Assembly: GCF_016921195.1 (NCBI RefSeq)
Contig: NZ_JAFGYF010000003.1
Span: 310,001 to 374,000, forward strand
DNA from: Cellulosimicrobium cellulans
GTDB lineage: Bacteria; Actinomycetota; Actinomycetes; Actinomycetales; Cellulomonadaceae
Reading direction: 5' to 3'
Length of the DNA: 64,000 bases
A program made the position numbers and the translations under genes. Under the pieces are notes generated by a model, which saw nothing but the letters and a program-made list of their open reading frames with translations, was not told the origin of the DNA and did no database searches. Shown piece by piece: positions 57,241 through 64,000 of the stretch (its first letter is position 1; each line of letters begins with the position of its first letter).

Positions 57241-57651
57241 CGCCCCTGCCTCGACGCGCACGGCCTCCTGCGCCTGGCGCTCGGCCTCGCGGGCGAGCAC
57301 CTCGGCCTTGCTCGGACGGCCGCGGCCACGCTTGCGCGCGACGACGACGCCGTCCACGAAGACCTCGCCACCCCAGACACCCCAGGGCTCGCGGCGCTCG
57401 ATCGCGCCGGCGAGGCAGCCCTCGACGAGGGGGCACGTGCGGCACAGGGCCTTGGCCTCCTCGACCTCGGCGGACCGCTCGGCGAACCAGAGCTCCGGGT
57501 CGTTGGTGCGGCAGGGCAGCAGACCCGCGAGGAGACGGTCGAACTCTGCGGAGTCCTTCTCGCCGAGGGGCGTGGCCAGCGGTTGGTGGGGGACCCAGGG
57601 GCCGGATCCGCCCTGGGCAGTGATGTTGTCGAGCAGCGCGGTGAGCCGCAC
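57214..57651 (-). CDS. whiB7: WhiB7-type redox-sensing regulator with AT-hook
   Basis: A 145-residue WhiB protein. The four [4Fe-4S] cysteines are in GLLPCRTNDPELWF, EAKALCRTCPLVEGCLAGAI; the turn motif is EPWGVWGGEV. The basic RKRGRGRPSK after it is an AT-hook, which marks WhiB7 among WhiB proteins. WhiB7 binds sigma-A and activates intrinsic antibiotic-resistance genes. Start GTG 57651 is chosen because GGAGG stands at 5-nt spacing. The place next to uvrD2 is the same as in mycobacteria. A 450-nt leader upstream has an ORF and hairpins (separate entries). Confidence 0.87.
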   Translation of the reverse strand: MRLTALLDNITAQGGSGPWVPHQPLATPLGEKDSAEFDRLLAGLLPCRTNDPELWFAERSAEVEEAKALCRTCPLVEGCLAGAIERREPWGVWGGEVFVDGVVVARKRGRGRPSKAEVLAREAERQAQEAVRVEAGASVGASTAA

Positions 57652-57774
57652 GATGTCCTCCAGTGATGTCCTGTCGTGGGTGTGAACGTCGTCGTCACAA
57701 GACCCCGAGGACGACGGTCCCCGTCCTGGGAGAGACGGGAGAGACCGGTGATCCTCATCGGCAGACGTGCTCTG

Positions 57775-57816
57775 GAGAACACGAAGGCCACGGGTCCGAG
57801 ACGGACTCCGCGGCCT
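57775..57816 (-). terminator. putative attenuator hairpin in the whiB7 leader
   Basis: AGGCC (57785-57789) pairs with GGCCT (57812-57816), continuing through CGG/CCG and TCCG/CGGA to an AGA loop, about 12 bp in total with small bulges. On the minus strand it is followed by TTCGTGTTCT (57784-57775), a U-containing tail rare in this GC-rich DNA. It comes 7 nt after the uORF-stop hairpin, so the two could compete. Confidence 0.55.
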
Positions 57817-57832
57817 GGAAGGTTCTGGTCGG

Positions 57833-57988
57833 TCAGACCAGACGTGTCCTGGAGGCGGAGTCGGGAGCGGGGCGGGTGACGAAGGTGCCGCCGCGGTGCG
57901 CGGTTGCACGCGGACGGAGTCCTCCTGGCGTGCCCGTGCAGACGGACGCGTTATCCAGCAGGTTCGCCATGGCGATCTGGTTCTTCAT
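57833..57988 (-). CDS. possible whiB7 leader peptide (uORF)
   Basis: A 51-codon ORF, MKNQIAMANLLDNASVCTGT onward, starting at ATG 57988; a longer in-frame start is ATG 58063. The 3' half is basic and Thr/Arg/Pro-rich and has no similarity I recognise. Its stop codon lies in the loop of a perfect 7-bp stem (TCTGGTC/GACCAGA, 57824-57842). Position and structure suggest a sensor uORF whose translation controls read-through into whiB7, rather than a functional protein. Confidence 0.45.
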   Translation of the reverse strand: MKNQIAMANLLDNASVCTGTPGGLRPRATAHRGGTFVTRPAPDSASRTRLV

Positions 57989-58154
57989 CAGCTTTCCCAC
58001 CCCCTCTCTCCGTTCGAGGCCCGCCTCCCGGCGCGCCCCTCTCCAACAGGACTCGTCGACCATATGACGCGCGTCGTGGGACGCACAACTTATTTACGGG
58101 AGTTTCTTCGACGAGTTTCTCCGACGCTCCTCGGAGCCCGAGAACGGCTCCGCT

Positions 58155-60209
58155 CTACCGCTCCGCGCGGCTCACGATGTCCAGGATCGTCGCGCCGTAC
58201 CGTTCGATCTTGGCGGGCCCGAGCCCGTTGATGCGGGCGAGCGCCGCCGTGCTGGTGGGCCGCGTCTCCGCGATCGCCGCGAGCGTCGTGTCGACCAGCA
58301 CGGTGAACGCGGGCTTGTCCGTCTCCTGCGCGACCTGGCTGCGCCACTCGCGCAGGTTCTCGAACAGCTCGCGGTCGTACTCCCCCGTGAGCCGCAGCTT
58401 CGCCTGCCCGGCGCGCGGCCGGCGCGTGCCGTGCGCGCCCGGCTCGTCCGGCCACAGGCCGTCGAGGAAGCGCGTGCGGCGCCGCGTCGCGCGACCGCCC
58501 GGGTTCCTCGACCTGGCGAAGGACAGCTCGAGGTGCTCGCGGGCACGGGTGATGCCCACGTACAGCAACCGCCGCTCCTCCGCGACGGCCTCGTCCGTCT
58601 CCGCGAGGGAGATCGGCATGAGGCCCTCGCTCATGCCGGCGAGGAACACCGCGTCCCACTCGAGACCCTTGGCGGCGTGGAGCGACGCGAGCGTCACCCC
58701 CTCCACGGTCGGCGCGTGCTGCGCGGCGGCGCGCTCGTCGAGCTCGGCGACGAACGTCGCGACCGTCGGGGCGGGGCCCTCAGTCGCCTGCGCGAGCGCC
58801 GCGACGTCGTCCGCGAGCGCGACGAGCGCCTGCGTGGACTCCCAGCGCTCACGGGCCGCGCCGCGCGCGGCGGGCGGCTCGGGGGCCCACCCGGCGGCGG
58901 CGAGGACGTCGCGCACCGTCTCCGGCATCGCGACGTCGGGGTCGGCCGACCGGGCGGCGCCCCGCAGGAGCACGATCGCGTCGCGCACCTCCTTGCGCTG
59001 GAAGAAGCGCTCGCCGCCTCGGACGAGGTAGCCGATGCCCGCGTCGGCGAGCGCCGACTCGAACGCCTCCGACTGCGCGTTGGTCCGGTACAGGACCGCG
59101 ATCTCGCTCGCGCGCGTCCCCGCCGCGAGGAGCCGCGAGATCCGCTGGGCGATGCCGGTGGCCTCCGCCTCGTCGTCGTCGTACGCGGTGAACGCGACCG
59201 GCGGACCGGCGGGCCGCTGGGCGACGAGCTCGAGCGCCTGGTGCGCACCGCCCGCACGCCCGGCGCGCGCGAGGAGCTGGTTCGCGAGGTTCACGACCTG
59301 CGGCGTCGAGCGGTAGTCGCGCACGAGCCGGATGACCTGCGCGCCGGGGTGGGTGCGCGAGAACGTGAGGAGGTGGTGGGGCGTCGCGCCCGTGAACGAG
59401 TAGATCGTCTGCGACGGGTCGCCGACGACGCACAGCTCGTCGCGCCCCCCGAGCCACTGGTCGAGGACGAACTGCTGGAGCGGCGAGACGTCCTGGTACT
59501 CGTCGACGACGAAGTGGCGGTACTGGCGTCGCACCTCGTCCGCGACCCCGCCCTGCGTCGCGAGCATGTCGCCGAGCATGAGGAGCACGTCCTCGAAGTC
59601 GATGACCGACCGCTCGGTCTTGACGTCCTCGTACGCGGTGATGAGGCGTGCGACGGTCTGGTGGTCGTACCCGGCGGGCGGCTCGCGGTCGATCGCCTCG
59701 CACGCCCGGACGTAGTCGTCCGCGGTGACGAGCGAGACCTTGGCCCACTCGACCTCGGACGACAGGTCGCGCACGGCGACGCGGTCGACACCGACGCCGA
59801 GGCGGCGCGCCGACTCGGCGATCACCGGGGCCTTGTGCTCGAGGATGCGCGGCGGCGCACCCCCGACGACCTTGGGCCAGAAGTACCCGAGCTGCCGCAG
59901 CGCCGCGGCGTGGAACGTGCGGGCCTGCACACCCGTCGCGCCGAGCTCGCGCAGGCGCGTGCGCATCTCGCCCGCCGCGCGCGCGGTGAAGGTCACGGCG
60001 AGGACGCTCGTCGGGACGTACACGCCGGTGCGGACGCCGTAGGCGATGCGGTGCGTGATCGCGCGCGTCTTGCCCGTCCCGGCACCGGCGAGCACGCACA
60101 CCGGACCGCGCAGCGCGACGGCGACGTCGCGCTGGTCGGGGTCGAGCGCGTCGAGGATCTCGTCGGCGGTGCGCAGGGACGGCGGGCGTGAGACCGGTGG
60201 CGTGGACAT
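58155..60209 (-). CDS. uvrD2: ATP-dependent DNA helicase UvrD2 with HRDC domain
   Basis: A 684-residue SF1A helicase. Motifs: DPDQRDVAVALRGPVCVLAG, AGTGKTRAITHRIA (Walker A), VLAVTFTARAAGEMRTRL (Ia), FVVDEYQDVSPLQQFVLDQW (II), VVGDPSQTIYSFTGATP (III), RLVRDYRSTPQVVNLAN (IV), SLHAAKGLEWDAVFLAGMSE (V) and YVGITRAREHLELSFA (VI). The C-terminal end (about 605-684) is an HRDC domain, as in mycobacterial UvrD2; the tetracysteine linker of that enzyme is not seen. ATG 60209. Upstream of whiB7. Confidence 0.93.
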   Translation of the reverse strand: MSTPPVSRPPSLRTADEILDALDPDQRDVAVALRGPVCVLAGAGTGKTRAITHRIAYGVRTGVYVPTSVLAVTFTARAAGEMRTRLRELGATGVQARTFHAAALRQLGYFWPKVVGGAPPRILEHKAPVIAESARRLGVGVDRVAVRDLSSEVEWAKVSLVTADDYVRACEAIDREPPAGYDHQTVARLITAYEDVKTERSVIDFEDVLLMLGDMLATQGGVADEVRRQYRHFVVDEYQDVSPLQQFVLDQWLGGRDELCVVGDPSQTIYSFTGATPHHLLTFSRTHPGAQVIRLVRDYRSTPQVVNLANQLLARAGRAGGAHQALELVAQRPAGPPVAFTAYDDDEAEATGIAQRISRLLAAGTRASEIAVLYRTNAQSEAFESALADAGIGYLVRGGERFFQRKEVRDAIVLLRGAARSADPDVAMPETVRDVLAAAGWAPEPPAARGAARERWESTQALVALADDVAALAQATEGPAPTVATFVAELDERAAAQHAPTVEGVTLASLHAAKGLEWDAVFLAGMSEGLMPISLAETDEAVAEERRLLYVGITRAREHLELSFARSRNPGGRATRRRTRFLDGLWPDEPGAHGTRRPRAGQAKLRLTGEYDRELFENLREWRSQVAQETDKPAFTVLVDTTLAAIAETRPTSTAALARINGLGPAKIERYGATILDIVSRAER

Positions 60210-60354
60210 CACCCGGGATTCTCGCAGGCGCCGGTGACACGCGGGTGCCGGCCGGCTCGATCGGGGAGGGAACAGCGCGCGGTCCCCCGGTGTTACCGTC
60301 ACGACCGACCGCCCGCGGCACGCGCCGCCCGGAACCGCACCAGGAGAGCCCTCG

Positions 60355-60621
60355 ATGAGCACCGCCCCGACCCTTCCCGACGCCGGCTCGATCGTCATGT
60401 ACTCGACGACCTGGTGCGGGTACTGCCGCCGCCTCAAGACGCAGCTCGACTCCGAGGGCATCGGCTACACCGAGGTGAACATCGAGGAGACCCCGGGGAC
60501 CGCGGAGTTCGTGGAGTCGGTCAACGACGGCAACCGGACCGTGCCGACCGTCGTCTTCCCCGACGGCTCCGCCGCCACCAACCCGTCGCTCGCCGAGGTG
60601 AAGCAGCGCCTCGCCGCCTGA
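60355..60621 (+). CDS. mrx1: mycoredoxin-1 (glutaredoxin-like)
   Basis: An 88-residue thioredoxin-fold protein with STTWCGYCRRLKTQLDSEGI (CGYC), VNIEETPGTAEFVESVNDGN, RTVPTVVFPDGSAATNPS (cis-Pro and binding loop). It is close to M. tuberculosis Rv3198A, which reduces mycothiol mixed disulfides. ATG 60355 follows GGAG; a TTACCG -10-like box is at about 60294. Lies between uvrD2 and nudC exactly as in mycobacteria. Confidence 0.93.
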   Translation: MSTAPTLPDAGSIVMYSTTWCGYCRRLKTQLDSEGIGYTEVNIEETPGTAEFVESVNDGNRTVPTVVFPDGSAATNPSLAEVKQRLAA

Positions 60622-60647
60622 ACCCACCACGTCGTGGACATGAGACA

Positions 60648-60675
60648 GGCCCGGTTCGGACGTCCGAACCGGGCC
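60648..60675. terminator. 28-bp perfect palindrome after mrx1
   Basis: GGCCCGGTTCGGAC (60648-60661) directly followed by its complement (60662-60675), then CTCCTCTTG. It is placed between the convergent mrx1 and nudC genes and can terminate both. Confidence 0.88.
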
Positions 60676-60703
60676 CTCCTCTTGCCCACGACGTCTCGTG
60701 GGC

Positions 60704-61738
60704 TCAGGCGTCGGGGAAGCGGTCGCCGAACCAGTCCTCGACGAGCGAGCGTGCGATGGACGCGCGGCCCGGGAGCAGCACGTCTCCGGCGCGGACCGCG
60801 GCGGCGAGCTCGGGACGGGTGAACCACCGCGCGTCGGTGAGCTCGACGCCGTCGACGTGCAGCTCGGTCGTCAGGGCCCGCGCGGCGAACCCGAGCATGA
60901 GCGACGCCGGGAACGGCCACGGCTGGCTCCCGCGGTAGGCGACCTCGCCGACGACGACGCCCGCCTCCTCCGCCACCTCGCGCCGGACCGCGCTCTCGAG
61001 CGACTCCCCAGGCTCGACGTACCCGGCGAGCGTCGAGAAGCGCCGCTCGGGCCAGTGCGCGGCGTGCCCGAGCAGCAGCCGCTCGTCGTCACCCTCGCCG
61101 TGCACGACCGTCATGATGACCGCCGGGTCCGTGCGCGGGTACAGCTCGACGCCCTGCGCGACGCAGCGCCGCGTCCACCCGCCGTTCTCGACCGTCGTCC
61201 GGCCGCCGCAACGCGGGCACCGGGTGTGGCTCGCGTGCCACGCCGCGAGGGCGACGGCCTCGGTCGCGAGCCCCGCGAGCGGCCCCTCGAGCCCGCCGAC
61301 GAGCTCGCGCAGCCCCGACCACGACCGCTCGCGCGCGAGCACCGCGAACGGGTCGGAGGCGTCGACGCCCTCGATGTCGACCTCCTCCGCGTCGGCGTCG
61401 TCGGGCAGGACGAGCGCGACGTACGCGACGCCGTCGCCCTCCCCGAGGAAGAGCCAGCGCGCCTGGTCCTCGTCGACGGCGGTTCCGACGTCGGCCAGGG
61501 TCGCCGGGTCGAGCAGCGCGACGCCGTCCGCCGGGGTCGGCCCGGCGAGCGCGAGGCGGCCGCGGTGGACGAGCACGACGCGCGTCGCGGGGTCGGCCCG
61601 GAGCCTGCGCACGAGGTCCGGCTCGCCGCGCCGGTGGGCGGCGCGGTCCAGGACCGCCCCGTCGAGGGGCAGGGGGAGGTCGCGGAGGGTGGTCCTGGGC
61701 AGCGTGCCCGACGACGACCGGGCGGGTGGGGTGCTCAC
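60704..61738 (-). CDS. nudC: NADH pyrophosphatase / RNA deNADding enzyme NudC
   Basis: A 344-residue NudC-type Nudix hydrolase. Zinc-ribbon region HTRCPRCGGRTTVENGGWTR, RCVAQGVELYPRTDPAVIMT, then the Nudix box GYVEPGESLESAVRREVAEE with the AGV end, and SQPWPFPASLMLGFAARAL, the NudC SQPWPFPxS signature. Only three of the four usual zinc cysteines are seen (CPRC and RRC). It hydrolyses NAD(H) and can remove NAD caps from RNA. GTG 61738 is 6 nt after TACGGT, probably leaderless. Confidence 0.93.
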   Translation of the reverse strand: MSTPPARSSSGTLPRTTLRDLPLPLDGAVLDRAAHRRGEPDLVRRLRADPATRVVLVHRGRLALAGPTPADGVALLDPATLADVGTAVDEDQARWLFLGEGDGVAYVALVLPDDADAEEVDIEGVDASDPFAVLARERSWSGLRELVGGLEGPLAGLATEAVALAAWHASHTRCPRCGGRTTVENGGWTRRCVAQGVELYPRTDPAVIMTVVHGEGDDERLLLGHAAHWPERRFSTLAGYVEPGESLESAVRREVAEEAGVVVGEVAYRGSQPWPFPASLMLGFAARALTTELHVDGVELTDARWFTRPELAAAVRAGDVLLPGRASIARSLVEDWFGDRFPDA

Positions 61739-61809
61739 CCTCCGACCGTAGGCCACACGACCGGCGTGGGTGCCCCGGGCGGCGGCCGGGGAACGACTAC
61801 CGTGGTCGG

Positions 61810-62727
61810 GTGCCTCGCTCACCGCTGACCCTCGCCGCGCTCGCGACCGCCGCCGTGCCGGGTCTCGACGCCCGCAGCGCGCTGGCCGTCGAGGACCCGG
61901 GCGACTACGACACCGCCGTCGTCACGGACGCCGAGGGAGCCCGCTGGACGGTGCGCGCGCCGCGCAGCCTCCAGGCCGGCGCGGCGCTCGAGGCCGAGGC
62001 CGACCTGCTCACCTCGCTCCAGCTCTACGCCGACTCGGGTGTGCTCTCCTTCGCGGTGCCCCGCGTCAGCGGCACGGCGCTCCTGCCCGAGGGTGGGCGG
62101 GCGGTCGTGCACCCGGCGCTCGACGGGACCGCCCTCGAGGTCGACGGGCTGCGCCCGGGCCCGGGGCTCGCCGCCGACCTCGGCCGCGTGCTCGCGTCGA
62201 TCCACGAGCTGCCCCGCACGATCGTGGACGACGCCGGGCTGCCCGGGTACGACACCGAGGAGTACCGCGCCCGGCGGATGGCGGAGCTCGACGAGGCCGC
62301 GGCGACCGGCAAGGTGCCGACGGCACTGCTGCGCCGTTGGGAGACGGCGCTCGAGGACGTGTCGCTGTGGCGGTTCCAGCCGGTCGTGGTGCACGGCGAC
62401 CTCGGCCCGGAGCAGGTCCTCGTGGCGCGCGGCCGCGTCGTCGCCGTGACGGACTGGGCCAGCGCGCGCGTCGCCGACCCGGCGGACGACCTCGCGTGGT
62501 TGCTCGTCTCCGCGCCGCCCGAGGCGATCGACTCGATCATGGAGGCGTACCAGCTGCGCCGGACAGAGCTCACCGACAAGAACCTCGTGGACCGCGCCCT
62601 CCTCGTCGGCGAGCTCGCGCTCGCGCGCTGGCTCCTGCACGGCGTCCGGCACGGTCTCGACGACGTCGTCGCGGACGCCCTCGACATGCTGGCCGACCTC
62701 GACGAGGCGACGCGGGACGACGACTGA
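61810..62727 (+). CDS. APH-family phosphotransferase (macrolide-kinase-like)
   Basis: A 305-residue phosphotransferase. The N-lobe is well kept (YDTAVVTDAEGARWTVRAPR, VPRVSGTALLPEGGRAVVHP), and the catalytic site is VVVHGDLGPEQVLVARGRVV followed by AVTDWASARVADPADDLAWL. Similar proteins are annotated as macrolide 2'-phosphotransferase-like, yet they are conserved next to nudC/UvrD genes and are probably housekeeping (inference). GTG 61810 is 6 nt after TACCGT (61798-61803), suggesting a leaderless mRNA; divergent from nudC with 71 bp between starts. Confidence 0.83.
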   Translation: MPRSPLTLAALATAAVPGLDARSALAVEDPGDYDTAVVTDAEGARWTVRAPRSLQAGAALEAEADLLTSLQLYADSGVLSFAVPRVSGTALLPEGGRAVVHPALDGTALEVDGLRPGPGLAADLGRVLASIHELPRTIVDDAGLPGYDTEEYRARRMAELDEAAATGKVPTALLRRWETALEDVSLWRFQPVVVHGDLGPEQVLVARGRVVAVTDWASARVADPADDLAWLLVSAPPEAIDSIMEAYQLRRTELTDKNLVDRALLVGELALARWLLHGVRHGLDDVVADALDMLADLDEATRDDD

Positions 62728-62781
62728 CCGCCCGCTCGAGCGCGGCGCGAGGATGGCTCCCCCCGGGCCCGGCCCACGCGG

Positions 62782-64000
62782 TCAGCCCGCGAGCAGCGCC
62801 TCGATCTCCTCCTCGCCGAGGAGCCGGCGCGGGCGCACGGTCTCGTCGGACGCGACGTAGTAGAACGCCGCGTTGACCTTCTCCAGCGGCAGCCCCGTCC
62901 ACCGCGACCACGCGAGCCGGTAGACCGCGAGCTGCACCTCGCGCACGCTGCGCGCGGCGGCGTCCGTCGGCGCCCGTCCCGTCTTCCAGTCGACGACCAC
63001 GACGGCGTCGCGCGCTCCACCGGCGTGCTCCGGCCGCTCCGGGAACACCGCGTCGATGCGCGAGCGCAGCACCGTGTCGCCGACCGGGGTCTCGACGTCG
63101 ACCTCGACCGCGACCGGGGTCCGGCTCGCCCACTCCGACGCGAGGAACGTCCGTTGCAGGGTCTCGAGGTCGGCGTCCGGGTCGAGGTCGTCGTCGTCCG
63201 CGCCGGGAAGGTCCTCGACGTCCAGGAGCGACGACGTCGTGAAGTAGCGCTCGGCCCACAGGTGGAACCGCGTGCCCCGGCGCGCGTGCACCGTGGGCTC
63301 GACCGGGACGGGGCGCCGCAGGTGCAGCGCGTACTCGTCGCGGTCCGCGGCGAGCCGTACGAGGCTCGACGCCGAGACGTGCGCAGGCAGCTCGACCTCC
63401 CGCCCCGAGCGCTCGGCCCGCTCCGCGAGCAGGACCCGCGCGAGCGCGACGAGGTCCCGCCCCTCGTCGTCGACGAGCACGCCCGCGGGCGCGGTGAGCC
63501 CGGCCGGGCCCGTCCCGGCCTGACCCGTCACCGGGTCGGGCGCGCAGCCAGGACCGGGCGCGACCGGCGCCGGTCCGGGCGCACCGAGGTCGGGCCCGGC
63601 GTCAGCGTGCGCCGCGTCGACGGGACGTCGGGCGCGCGCCTCGCGGGCGCGCTCGACGGCTGCCGCGGTGCGGCGCAGGACCGCGCGCGCCGACCCGTCG
63701 GGGGCGTCGTCGGGCACGGGCCACTCGCCGGTGACCTCGACGTCCTCGAGCGGGTTGGTGTCGTCGGGGCCGGGCGGGGCCGACCAGCCGTCCGCACCCA
63801 CGACCCCCGACTCGACGAGCTCCAGGAGGAACGGCGAGAGCACGCGCGGGCGCGAACCCGTCTGCCACCACGACGCCGTGAGGTACAGCTCCCGCCGCGC
63901 CCGGGTGAACGCGACGTACGCGAGCCGGCGCTCCTCCGCGAGCTGGTGCTCGCCGCTCGCCGCCCGGAACTCGTCACGCCGTGCCACGAGCTCCTTGGTG
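62782..64000 (-). CDS. adnB: UvrD-type helicase-nuclease, C-terminal part (AdnB-like), cut by window edge
   Basis: The last about 405 residues of a larger protein that runs past position 64000. It begins in helicase motif VI (AEERRLAYVAFTRARRELYL) and ends in a PD-(D/E)XK nuclease: RRGTRFHLWAERYF (His), VLRSRIDAVFPER (Asp), DAVVVVDWKTGRAP (Asp-x-Lys) and VREVQLAVYRLAWSRWTGLP (QxxxY). This is the AddB/RecB-family nuclease module. Position three genes from uvrD2 and beyond nudC corresponds to Rv3201c (AdnB) of the AdnAB end-resection complex. The Pro/Gly/Ala-rich stretch in the middle is an insertion between helicase and nuclease. Confidence 0.85.
   Translation of the reverse strand, partial: TKELVARRDEFRAASGEHQLAEERRLAYVAFTRARRELYLTASWWQTGSRPRVLSPFLLELVESGVVGADGWSAPPGPDDTNPLEDVEVTGEWPVPDDAPDGSARAVLRRTAAAVERAREARARRPVDAAHADAGPDLGAPGPAPVAPGPGCAPDPVTGQAGTGPAGLTAPAGVLVDDEGRDLVALARVLLAERAERSGREVELPAHVSASSLVRLAADRDEYALHLRRPVPVEPTVHARRGTRFHLWAERYFTTSSLLDVEDLPGADDDDLDPDADLETLQRTFLASEWASRTPVAVEVDVETPVGDTVLRSRIDAVFPERPEHAGGARDAVVVVDWKTGRAPTDAAARSVREVQLAVYRLAWSRWTGLPLEKVNAAFYYVASDETVRPRRLLGEEEIEALLAG

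Larger units (their letters stand above)
57652..58100 (-). promoter_or_regulatory. whiB7 5' leader and promoter region
   Basis: About 450 nt between uvrD2 and whiB7 with no conserved gene. An AT-rich patch on the minus strand (CCCGTAAATAAGTTGTG, 58084-58100) is the likely -10 region, with GAGAAACTCGTCGAAGAAAC upstream of it. The transcript would pass a short ORF (57988-57833), a hairpin over its stop codon (57824-57842) and a GC-rich hairpin with a U-containing tail (57775-57816). This matches the uORF-attenuation layout known for whiB7 in mycobacteria and streptomycetes. Confidence 0.65.

Overview
The window is very GC-rich chromosomal DNA with GTG starts, many apparently leaderless starts, WhiB, mycoredoxin, UvrD2 and UPF0182 genes. 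That points to an actinobacterium. The mix (KDPG enzymes, DUF779/aldehyde dehydrogenase, DUF6412/YidC pair, PPA1309 family protein) suggests Micrococcales of the Cellulomonas/Cellulosimicrobium type; this placement is inference. No phage, IS element, CRISPR array, rRNA or replication origin was seen. One tRNA (initiator Met) is present.

Layout. 0.1-3.8 kb: a frame-broken SulP transporter, a phosphotransferase, a YidC paralogue and its small membrane neighbour. 3.8-7.3 kb: aldehyde dehydrogenase module (GAF/HTH regulator, dehydrogenase, DUF779). 7.4-9.9 kb: divergent LysR regulator and dialkylglycine decarboxylase (dgdR-dgdA arrangement). 9.9-14.3 kb: methyltransferase, rhodanese + SufE, an SBF-like transporter, an SDR remnant, a zinc-finger protein and a hypothetical protein. 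14.4-17.6 kb: kdgK-eda (lower Entner-Doudoroff) divergent from an IclR regulator, then UspA. 17.6-21.3 kb: QorB/HxlR redox pair and an SPFH/zinc-ribbon pair like Bacillus YdjI/YdjG. 21.5-33.3 kb: a purine catabolism and molybdenum cofactor island (NTP transferase, fused xanthine dehydrogenase, FAD subunit, XdhC, MoaA, MoaE, MoeA, NCS2 permease, guanine deaminase). 33.7-38.3 kb: NhaA, a structured repeat-rich intergenic region, DsbA-like protein, decayed DNA, VanY-type peptidase, acylphosphatase and a DUF1918-DUF1876 fusion. 38.4-47.5 kb: YyaL-type protein, membrane Ser/Thr kinase, hemerythrin, polar amino-acid ABC transporter, tRNA-fMet, aldose 1-epimerase.

47.6-64.0 kb is a conserved actinobacterial block matching the order around Mycobacterium tuberculosis Rv3193c-Rv3202c: UPF0182, PDZ/Lon-like protease, DUF2342 zinc protease, YgjP-type protease, ThiF-like protein, WhiB7, UvrD2, mycoredoxin-1, NudC and an AdnB-like helicase-nuclease that runs off the right edge.

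Most notable signals: (1) a probable whiB7 attenuation leader with an upstream ORF and a terminator-like hairpin; (2) a 21-bp GAGGTAGAGCC repeat family that occurs both between genes and in frame inside the xanthine dehydrogenase linker; (3) a palindromic GCCGAGCATGCGGT element at two loci; (4) clear palindromic operators in the divergent regions of dgdR/dgdA, eda/iclR, qorB/hxlR and xdhC/moaA; (5) three or more decaying genes.
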